Assembly: GCF_036373705.1 (NCBI RefSeq)
Contig: NC_089858.1
Span: forward strand, 34,756,749-34,820,748
DNA: 64,000 nt
Direction of reading: 5' to 3'
Origin: Amia ocellicauda
Taxonomy: Eukaryota > Chordata > Actinopteri > Amiiformes > Amiidae
Shown here: positions 36,191 through 50,500 of the stretch, one piece after another
Layout: the number at the start of each line of letters is the position of its first letter
How positions within the stretch are numbered: position 1 is the first letter of the stretch
The notes under the pieces: generated by a model
Told to the model about the DNA's origin: nothing
Database searches by the model: none
Seen by the model: only the letters and a program-made list of their open reading frames with translations
Program-made: the position numbers and the translations under genes

Positions 36191-36517
36191 TCAGAGGACA
36201 GGGAGACAGAGGACAGATCAACACCAGGTTTCAAGACATTGCGTGACTAGATCGCAGGCTAAAGTATGGCTTGTGTTCTTTTCATTGTGTAAGACTTCAG
36301 ATAAAACAAAACAAGAATATACAAATGAGCTGCCATTGCTCACTAGCTACCACTTGGATGTGCTGTACACCCTCTCTCTCTCTCTGCACCTCTCTAGTGC
36401 TGAGAGTTATTCTTATTGTTGTTTTGTTACAGTATTCATTGAAAGAGAACAAAAAACTAAAATACAAATCACAAAAGAAATAACAATTATCTCCACTTGA
36501 GACACTTCCTCTGCCCC

Positions 36518-40493
<3,976 letters not shown>

Positions 40494-40581
40494 TCAATGC
40501 TCACAAGGTTACCACCTGTGCCAGAAGTTGCTATTTTTTGTCCTCTCTTTATCTAGAGTCGTGAAATAAATTTTAAAGCAG

Positions 40582-40586
<5 letters not shown>

Positions 40587-40660
<74 letters not shown>
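40587..40660. repeat. (AG)n microsatellite in the 5' intron of PHYHIP
   Basis: About 36 uninterrupted AG units. Shorter GA-rich runs lie just to the left, at 40130-40250 and 40440-40490. Confidence 0.95.
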
Positions 40661-40662
<2 letters not shown>

Positions 40663-43082
40663 AGTGTGATCACAGTTGGGTTAGCGCAGCGATCCCCACC
40701 ACCTCGTCACACGGCACTGCACGGCCCAGACACCACTGCTGCACCGAACCTCCCAGAGAGGGGACTTCAGCAACAGGAGGTATCGATGGGAGCTTACATA
40801 AGAGGCGGAGGTGGCAGACCTGATTGCAAATCTCTCTCCTCTCTCCCAGGAAGGAGGGACAGCAGTACAAGCTGCGGGCGAATCACCGGCCCAGGCCTCA
40901 GAGCCGTTGGGGACAGTGCTAGTGTGTGGGAGTCTCCAGCGTGGAGAGGGTTCGGACTGGGAGAGCATGAGCTGGCAATGTGCAACATGAGCCCCGGCAC
41001 CCACAGTCACATGTATGCGACACTATACTGCACCACAGGGTACGGCACGACGGCGGACCCCAACTTCATTGTCGACTGCCCAGCTCACTAGCAGGAATCT
41101 GCGCCTTGGTCATTTTTCTTGGCTTGGCTGAATGTCTAGACTCTAGAAGAAAATGTAGGAGGAGAACATTACACAGTGGAGAGTGATATTATGAAATAAT
41201 AATAAAAAACACAACATGTCAGTGCAAATATAGCTGTTTCGTGGGGGCAGAAAGGGACTGTGTCTGTTGGAAAGAACAGAACAAACAACAAAAGGAGACT
41301 GTGCTTTACAGACAATAAGAGATTCCTCATCTGCTCAAGACGAACACAACCCCACGAGCTGAAACAGAGACGAATGCAGAATGAATGAGTGAATGAATAA
41401 ACAAACAAACAAACAGCCTGGAAGGTTGTCCGTTCCTCCCCTTAACGCCTGTTTCAGAGGCTGTGTTGTTGTTCTCAGGGTGGGAGTCTGCATTGCTGTG
41501 GCCAGTGTCAGAGCGGAGGGGGTGGGGGGGGCTGCGGTGCTGTGAGCTGTGTAATTATCTGCCTCTCATCTCCACGACACGGAGAGGTGGCTGTGATTAA
41601 TGTGTTGTCTCTCTCTCTCCCTCCTGTTCACTCTCTTATTCTCTCCTTCTCTTGTCCCCTTTGCCCTCCCTCTCCCAATCACAAAATAATAAAAAGTGGC
41701 AGGAGTTTTTTTAGAGTTAGGAAAAGGAACAAAACTATGCCACCTTCGTAATGGTATCCCCCACCCAGGGTACCCCTGCCTGGGCTACAACAGCAGGTCT
41801 GGTACGCACTCCCACATTGCAGTGTCAAGGTGAGGCCACATGTCAGGAGCTCTGCTGACACACACCCATCATGCCTTGCACCTCTCCCTACCCAGAGAGT
41901 TGGCTGGCTGGCTGGGCGGCAGGCTGGTCTGCCCATCTCCTGAGTTGCTCTTGACCCGCATCGACCCACTTCCTCTCAGTGTCTGTGTGTCGACAGTCAG
42001 GGCCCCAGGCTGCTATGAAGTGGCTCCTGTGTGACAGGAGCTGAAGAACCTTCTATCCTTCATTTGATGGAGAGAGCTATAGAAGTGATGGATTCATCTT
42101 GACAACTATCAGTTCCTCCATGCTGTGTCATTGATTCATCTTCTGAGTTGGACAGAAGCATGAATCAAACCTCACCTGCATCACTTCTTCCAAATCTAAC
42201 CCTTACCCAGAATCCTGCAGTAAAACAGGAACTCACCAATCCCCCCAAAACAACGCAGTGCGGGACTGTCCAGTTTTCCCCACTTCGCTCCCTGTCCCTC
42301 ACAGCCTTCTGAGCGCCTCACCACGGGCCCTGCATGATTCGCAGAGACAAAACTCAAGCCACACCAAGGAGTGCCGTGTTGGTGTATGCTCCATTTTCTG
42401 CTTGGCGTTGTCAGGTGGTTGTGTGGGCTGAGTGTGGATGCTTCTCAGAGAATGGTTTTTATTCAGCCTGTGTGTGTGTGTGTGCACGTATGAGTGCCTA
42501 ATCAACTACTGCTCATTCCTCAAGCTATAGTTATTTTAATGAATTAAGCAGAAAAAATTAAGAAAATAATAAGAACTTCAAATAAAATCAAACAAGAAGA
42601 AGAGGTCGCAGAAGTAGATCATTATCAAACTGTATGACGGGACATCAGGTGCTGTGTGGACGCAGCAGGGCGCAGTGTGAGAGGTGCTGGACTTTGCAGG
42701 GTCAGTCATGTGAGAGGAGGCACTGGGTTGTAAAAGGCTGGCAGAGGGGACAAGCCAATTACTCTGAACACTACCCATGGAGAGGTGCCCAGGAGGAGAG
42801 CACCCCAGACCCACAGACCAACTGGGGTCGGACCTCAACACTGTCGCACTGCCGGCCCAGAGCGTCTGACAGCTGGGGGCCAATCCCGGTGTGGGCTGTG
42901 TTCACACGGCAGAGTCCAGTCCAGCGCACAGAGTCTCCCTGCGCTGCGATTTCACAGCAGGCGGAGGACAGCGACACGACAACAGCAGCAAACAGACACA
43001 CACAAACTGCATATACTGCAGAATGATATAAGACAAACATTCACAGGATCTTACAAGATCATCCTTAACCATTTGTGAATCT

Positions 43083-43523
43083 GCTACTGAACACACTGCA
43101 GCCACTTCACTCTGACCACTGAGCTACCGAACACACTGCAGCCACAGCACTCTGACCACTGAGCTACTGAACACACTGCAGCCACAGCACTCTGACCACT
43201 GAGCAACTGAACACACTGCAGCCACAGCACTGAGACACTGAGCTACTGAACACACTGCAGCCTGGAACTGACACTGAGCTACTGAACGCACTGCAGCCAC
43301 AGCACTGAGACACTGAGCTACTGAACACACTGCAGCCTGGAACTGACACTGAGCTACTGAACGCACTGCAGCCACAGCACTGAGACACTGAGCTACTGAA
43401 CACACTGCAGCCACAGCACCCTGACCACTGAGCAACTGAACACACTGCAGCCTGGAACTGACACTGAGTTACTGAACGCACTGCAGCCACAGCACTGAGA
43501 CACTGAGCTACTGAACACACTGA
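43083..43523. repeat. Minisatellite with 35-41 bp units
   Basis: About twelve units contain ctgaacacactgcagcc or the variant ctgaacgcactgcagcc. Long units continue with acagcactctgaccactgag or acagcactgagacactgag, short units with tggaactgacactgag. In the middle, a long and a short unit alternate to form a 75-bp higher-order repeat (about 43246-43395). It lies 70 bases from the probable PHYHIP 5' exon. Confidence 0.9.
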
Positions 43524-43593
43524 ACAGTGTCACAGTCTGATGGAGGAGCCTGCAGTCCAAGTTCCTGCCACTGCGCTCGAGAGACCCACTTAC

Positions 43594-43704
43594 CTTCAGA
43601 GTTGAGCTGCAGCCGCAGTGAGGAGCGATGCCGTGGCGGAGGGGAGGTGGACGGGTCCTCGGTGTCGGGGTCTGGAGCTCCGGTGCTCTGAAGCAAGAGC
43701 CTGC
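43594..43704 (-). other. Probable 5' noncoding exon of PHYHIP
   Basis: On the minus strand, acceptor ttctctgatccacag precedes GCAGGC, and donor CTGAAG|gtaagt ends the exon. It is 111 bases and GC-rich. Joined to the coding exon at 40440 it reads CTC TGA AGG ATG, so an in-frame stop precedes the start codon. The other two frames are open but do not continue into the PHYHIP frame. An acceptor here means a further upstream exon and promoter exist, probably at 44.9-46 kb. Confidence 0.6.
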
Positions 43705-46620
43705 CTGTGGATCAGAGAAGGAGGGTTGAGGCGGGCTTTCTATTTATTTATTAATTTGCTACTGTTCTTTTCTGCAGTATATGATGGATCCCTCAGGAGA
43801 ACTGATTGCAAAGTGAAGGCAGCCCTGACTCTCTCTCTCGCTCTCACACTCACACTCTCGCTCTGTCACTCCCCCCCTCTCCCGCTCTCTCTGTCTCTCG
43901 GTTGCTCAGCTGTGGGGGATGACAGAGCGGGGAAAGCGCTCTATTCCTGCACAGCTGCATTGCCCAAATTTACACTCAGTGTGCAGCTATAAACACGCAC
44001 ACACACACACACACACACAAGCACACTCCCCCTCACACAGTTCTGACCAATGAGCGCCTCCTGTTCCTACACTCACAGCCACAGTGTCAGATAAGTCTCA
44101 TAACAGTTCAGCTTGGAATATGCAAACCAAATAATACCCAATTGTATGTATATTAGTGTGGATTTGTTTCTTCGCCAGGACAAGCTAGTTTCACAGTATT
44201 TCCTATTGATATATGATTATAATTAAGATGGACAGACAGAAAGATAGACCCCCAGCCAGCCAGCCCAAAAAATACACCGAAGGCTAGACAGATCAATAGG
44301 CATATATATGGATAGGGGCAGAAATATAAACATTAACAGATAATGCTTAAAGAAAGCTGAGACACAGATGAACAGACACAGACAGACAGACAGACTGATA
44401 TCTAGATTAACTGATGGAGTTAGCATTAGTTAGTTAGGATTGTATCTGTCCCTTTTTTCGCTGCAGTTTTTATCTTCATTTGATCTTTTAAAGGGATACA
44501 CAGTCAACTGTCACCAGGGGAACCCAGTGCAGGACAGAGCCCCAGTGCTCAGATGGAGAGGGAGAGAGAGATACAGGCAGAGCGGGGGTAGTCTCCAGGT
44601 ATCTCCATTCCCAGTTTCTCTTGGTCCTCCGCACAGCAAACTTTAAAATGTAAAAGTTAAAATATCATACAGGATTTGTCCTCGTATTTTATGATTATGA
44701 TTATGATTGTTAAACATGGCTGGTCTGCTCCATTGGAGTCTGTACCTTCCAATCAGATTTAACTAATTAAATGAAGAAATAAACAAACAGCTTGTTGTTG
44801 GTTTGTTTGTTTGTTTGTTTGTTTTAAGAACAGGGTGACCGAGTGAGTTTAGGACACTGAGAAAACAATAACTGTAAAATACGGATAAATAAATGGCTGG
44901 GTGTAGCTGGGTGCAGGCCATTGGTTCTGCTGCCAGGGTCCTGGGAGGCGGACCAAATGCCGCACCATATGCGCAGCTCCGCAGGCTGAGCGAGGCTGTG
45001 TGTAGTTCGGAGCGGCGCAGAACACCAGCGGTCCCGGTGCTGCACTCTGCCGAAGAGGGGAGACCTCGGAGAGCGACAGTATGGGGGCTGAGGGTCTGCA
45101 GGGGGGAGGACTGGAAACCTAGGAGAGCGCAGAGATCCAGCAGGACTGGTTTGCTCAGGCACAGACATCTCATATGAACACAGGCACAGCGCTGCCCACG
45201 CGCCAACCATTGCAGCATTGCATTGAAACTCAGTAGTATTTAGCATTCGTTTCTGGTCTTCTGCACGCTGTCCCCTCGTGTGTCCAGTGGCCGGAGGCGT
45301 CGGGGGCACCTGTGAGACGCGTGGCAGGTCGGGGGTGTGGTGTGCCGGCTCTGCAGCGGCTTCTTTATGTGTTATCAGTTGAAGGCATTAGGAGCGCAGA
45401 TTGTCCTGTGTGCTCAGAGCGGAGGGGGTGTTCAGCCGAGCGTGGAAAATCGATCCGGCTCTCTGCATCTCCGGCCGGCCTCCTGCAGTCAGACTGGAGG
45501 AGGAGGAGGTGGAGGGGGAGAAAAAGAGGAGGTGGGGAAGGGAGGGAGAGGAGAGGAGAGGAGGAGGTGGCGGAGGGATTCAGGCGAGGCAGAAGAGAGG
45601 GGTGAGGGTTGTGGTTCGACTCACCCATCAATGGGCTGATTACAGCAGCCTTCTCTGACCGGGTGGCTCTGGCAGCCTCGGGGGGGGCGTTAAGGGGATT
45701 GCGCTCCCTGCTGCCGTCTGCTCCCAATCACCCTCAGCGGCTATGCCAGGGGAGAGAGCGAGAGAGCGAGAGAGAGCGAGAGAGCGAGCGAGATGGAGAG
45801 AGCGAGAGAGATAGGGGCAGAGCCTCCACAGTCTTGCCTGTGGCCGTTGCAAACATACACTGTGCCAGAAATGGTGACAGCTGGAAGCAGTTGTGATACA
45901 GAACCAGTGGAAAGAGAGAAAAAAGAATGAAAGAAAGAAAGAGACTGACACATGGGGTCAGACACTGTTTCAGGATGTATGTTGCTCAGTGCATGAATCC
46001 TAATTACATTATTTTAATGTGGAAAGTCTGTGAGTGTGGGTTTAAATGCCACAGACCCATTTAGTGTTACTAGAGCCCTCAAACTACCTTCCAACCCCCC
46101 CCACACACCCCCTGAGCCCCTCTGCATCCAACCCCCCCACCCCTCTCTCCTCTGCCCCCCACCCCCCTGTGCTGTGCTATGCTGTACCTTACTGTGCTGT
46201 ACTGTGCTGCACTCTACTGTGCTGCTGTGTTGTACTGTGCTGTGCTGTGTCCTTGTGCCACGTGCTGTAGTTGGAGGGCGACAGGACGAGTCAGTGTGAT
46301 TGAAGCTCTCCATCTCAGCCACACAGATAGACCTCTCCATGTGACAGAGACCAATCACCCAACTGGGCCAGTGAATCAGCCACCATCCTGACATCTCATC
46401 CCACAGCCAGCCTTGACCTCCACGCCTCATTGTAAATTTCCTCAATAGAGGGGAAAACAGAGAGATTCATGTGTGTGCGCTTGACATGAAATGCATTGCT
46501 GGTTAGGAGATGGTCACATTCAGAACCTTTCTGTTTTTTCCCATTTATTTCTTAATTAATACATCCATCCGTTTTCAAAATCCGTTTCATCCATTACACC
46601 GTCACGGTAAATTTTAATAG
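43705..46620. other. Upstream region shared by PHYHIP and POLR3D
   Basis: No coding exon was identified. The GC-rich part at about 44930-45480 could hold the PHYHIP promoter. There are GA-rich microsatellites at about 45500-45600 and 45745-45812, and a tgctgtactgtgctg low-complexity tract at about 46165-46265. Confidence 0.4.
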
Positions 46621-46915
46621 AACACCAACTCCAATGGAGGAACAGAGGGGCCAACGTTACCCTCACCAACATGGCGGCCGTCCACGTCACCACATGGAGG
46701 GTCAGAGGTCCCGAATGAGAGCGTCAGAGTGTCATGGCGGCTTCCACACAGAGTTTGATGTTTGTGGTCCCAGGCCGTGAAATTATCGCTTTATTAACGC
46801 GCTAGAAACGAAAGTGCCCTCGACTGCACCGTACTTTTTTCGGGGAACATTTTTTTTTTACCGCTCCGTTGTTTGGGAAACAGTTGCAGCGGAGTGTAAC
46901 TGTTGGCTAAATCAG
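46621..46915 (+). promoter_or_regulatory. POLR3D promoter and probable noncoding first exon
   Basis: Two YY1-type motifs (AACATGGCGGC at 46668-46678 and GTCATGGCGGC at 46731-46741) lie in a TATA-less region. The donor-like AATCAG|gtaagg at 46915/46916 would end a noncoding first exon, spliced to the coding exon that begins at 47523. Confidence 0.55.
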
Positions 46916-47126
46916 GTAAGGTACCACAAAACGTGATTAATGTCCATGGCCGAGCTGAGCACTTTGCCAGCCTCGTATTTGCTTCGGTGTCGAGATTAAA
47001 ATAATGATTTGACACGTCTAACTGTGGGGGGTTATTGCTCGGTCGGGGAAAATCATGGTCGGGGCTTTGAACTGTATTGGATAGTAATTGTCTAATTGAA
47101 GAGTGAAAACGTGCATGTGTGCCCAG

Positions 47127-47209
47127 GGTGGTGTGTATGTTCACAACCCTGGGCACACACATAGCCCTACGAGCAACATTCACACAACCCTGGGCACACA
47201 GACACGTTT
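47127..47209. repeat. Short inverted/direct repeats in POLR3D intron 1
   Basis: gtgcccagggtg is followed by two inverted copies (accctgggcacac) within 80 bases, so one arm can pair with either of two partners. Confidence 0.6.
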
Positions 47210-47537
47210 TTAATCCCCAGTAAAACAAGTACTGTGTTCGAGGCTATTATTGCCCAGTATAGACCACTACCTACAATCTTTCACTTCCACAAGGGCAAAA
47301 CACAGAGTAAATCCTCATAAGTAGCCATGGTTAATTATTATTAGTGCAATCTGCCTCCCCTCTCCTGTTGACCTGTTATTAAACCATTCTTTTTTTAATC
47401 CCTCTGTTTACTGTCTTCTCTCACTCCCTAGTTGCCATCACTTTCTCTGCCTTTTCCTCCCCTGATTATGCTGCTAGTTGTGTGTTATTAATGCAGTCTC
47501 CCTGTCTCTGACTTTCCTGCAGAGGTGCTGAGGGGTG

Positions 47538-50500
47538 ATGTCAGGCCCTGGCAGAGGGGACCCCCTTCCCCCGGGGGGGTCTCGGCCGGCGATGCCCCAG
47601 GGGCTGGTGGGCAGGAGATTGCCTGCAGCGATGACCTCAGCGCGCCTGCCGTCCATGCGCTCTCGGGACCTGACGCTGGGGGGGGTGAAGAAGGTAGGAC
47701 AGCTTTCTGTCCAGACTGAACCTGTGATTTAGCTCTTCAGCCGCGTGGGAACAGCCTGAGTAAACGAGTAAACTTGTCCTGCCCTCAGTCTTAGTAAATC
47801 TTGAACCAACGGTGTAAAACTGGGCTCATAGTGAGTGATGCAGTGTGCGGTGCTGAGACTCTCTCTCTCTCCCTCACAGAAAACCTTCACTCCCAACATC
47901 ATCAGTCGCAAGGTCAAGGATGAGTAAGTAGAGCCGTCTAAACTGAATCTAACCCCCAATGTGCTGGATCTATGGGAGACACCACAAACATGCAATCAGA
48001 TACACAGTCAGTCAGTCAGTCACACATCATCACCCTCCCAGTCTCACAGGTAGAATCATTTTAGGTGAGAAGCTCTTGTTTGGGTTGAGTTTTCTGCAAT
48101 ATTACTACTGTTTATTTGGTACAAAGTGACAATGCAATGAGTTTTACACAGTGTGGGTGTGGGGAGGGGTGCTCCTGTTTAATCCTGTGCTGTGTGTCTG
48201 TGTCAGCCGGTGACTCACTCCCCCCTCTCTCCATTGTGTCTGACAGGCAGAAAGAGGAGAGTGGCTATAAGAAGGAGAGGAAGGACAGAGACAGGGACCG
48301 GCAGCGAGATGGGCGGGGCAGAGGCCGGGGTCGCCCAGAGGTCATCCAGTCCCACTCCATCTTTGAGCAGGGGCCGGCCGAGATGATGATGAAGAAGAGA
48401 GGTGAGGACTGGGGGTGTGAGTGAGGTTTCACTCCCAAAATCAGATTATTCACACAGCGAGGACCTAAAGTCAGTGTAATCCTGCCATCTAGTGGCCCGT
48501 AGACACAAGACCCGTTCCAGTCATACAGAGATGCAGACCTGCCTCTACTGAGTATAATATAGCAGGCTTACTGAATATAATGTAGCCGACAATCTGGGCT
48601 TCATGATAACATTAGTCATTTGTGAAAGAGTTATAATCGTGTTGGTTCCTGAAACATGATTTTGTACAAGTCATATACTCATATTATTATCATTATTAGC
48701 AGATTGGCACCTGCCTGGGCTGGGTGATATGACCTAAAAATTACATCTCTATATGTTTAGAATGTTTGGGCAATACACTATATATATCTCTATTTCTTGT
48801 TGTTCTCCGAACAAGCTACAAAATAAGACCAAAGACATTATAATTCAAACCAGTCTTTGTTTAATCATTAAAATTGCAAAACTAACAAATACCACTTGCC
48901 AGGCTGTCAAGGTAAATATGATTTTGGTTTTACCTGCTTTTAAATTAATAAATTAATTAAATAAAAATAGCAATGCACAAAATAACTTGGCCAAACTACA
49001 TTCTTCTAAGAAATACATAATATAGCTATATGTTATGTGACAGTAAATAATAATTTGATATATATATCAGTGTGTGTGTGTGTATATACACTCACCTAAA
49101 GGATTATTAGGAACACTTGTTCAATTTCTCATTAATGCAATTATCTAACCAACCAATCACATGGCAGTTGCTTCAATGCATTTAGGGGTGTGGTCCTGGT
49201 CAAGACAATCTCCTGAACTCCAAACTGAATGTCTGAATGGGAAAGAAAGGTGATTTAAGCAATTTTGAGCGTGGCATGGTTGTTGGTGCCAGACGGGCCA
49301 GTCTGAGTATTTCACAATCTGCTCAGTTACTGGGATTTTCACGCACAACCGTTTCTAGGGTTTACAAAGAATGGTGTGAAAAGGGAAAAACATCCAGTAT
49401 GCGGCAGTCCTGTGGGCGAAAATGCCTTGTTGATGCTAGAGGTCAGAGGAGAATGGGCCGACTGATTCAAGCTGATAGAAGAGCAACTTTGACTGAAATA
49501 ACCACTCGTTACAACCGAGGTATGCAGCAAAGCATTTGTGAAGCCACAACACGTACAACCTTGAGGCGGATGGGCTACAACAGCAGAAGACCCCACCGGG
49601 TACCACTCATCTCCACTACAAATAGGAAAAAGAGGCTACAATTTGCACAAGCTCACCAAAATTGGACAGTTGAAGACTGGAAAAATGTTGCCTGGTCTGA
49701 TGAGTCTCGATTTCTGTTGAGACATTCAGATGGTAGAGTCAGAATGAGAACATGGATCCATCATGCCTTGTTACCACTGTGCAGGCTGGTGGTGGTGGTG
49801 TAATGGTGTGGGGGATGTTTTCTTGGCACACTTTAGGCCCCTTAGTGCCAACTGGGCATCGTTTAAATGCCACGGCCTACCTGAGCATTGTTTCTGACCA
49901 TGTCCATCCCTTTATGACCACCATGTACCCATCCTCTGATGGCTACTTCCAGCAGGATAATGCACCATGTCACAAAGGTCGAATCATTTCAAATTGGTTT
50001 CTTGAACATGACAATGAGTTCACTGTACTAAACTGGCCCCCACAGTCACCAGATCTCAACCCAAGAGAGCATCTTTGGGATGTGGTGGAACGGGAGCTTC
50101 GTGCCCTGGATGTGCATCCCACAAATCTCCATCAACTGCAAGATGCTATCCTATCAATATGGGCCAACATTTCTAAAGAATGTTTTCAGCACCTTGTTGA
50201 ATCAATGCCACGTAGAATTAAGGCAGTTCTGAAGGCGAAAGGGGGTCAAACACAGTATTAGTATGGTGTTCCTAATAATCCTTTAGGTGAGTGTATATAT
50301 ATATGTATATCTCACAGTATTAGTTATGGTCACATAATAACAAAATTAATAGTAATCGCGCAACACATGCACTGACCATATCTGGGTTTATAGTGGTGCA
50401 TTTAACATTGTCCTTGCTATGACAGTCGAGTTTCGATTTGAATTTGTGCTTACCAGTACAGCACTGCATGTAATAACATAAAATATTATCGTTACTAGTG

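Larger units (their letters stand above)
33280..36517. other. Interval between the PPP1R3C-like gene and PHYHIP
   Basis: No coding exon was found. The right part probably holds the PHYHIP 3' UTR (minus strand), although no clear polyA signal was identified. The interval contains a diverged direct repeat (34826-34990 and 36017-36190) and a CTCF-like motif. Confidence 0.45.

Noticed and set aside
43124-43520. Repetitive protein frames over the minisatellite
   Set aside because: They follow the tandem repeat in several frames at once, have no splice context and no homology.
45020-45040. Possible REST/NRSE site upstream of brain-expressed PHYHIP (ggtcccggtgctgc)
   Set aside because: The spacing between the half-sites is one base short of the consensus and the left half is poor.
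43705-46915. miR-320a homologue between PHYHIP and POLR3D
   Set aside because: The mammalian locus has it here, but no hairpin with the matching mature sequence was seen, and it is known as a mammalian miRNA.
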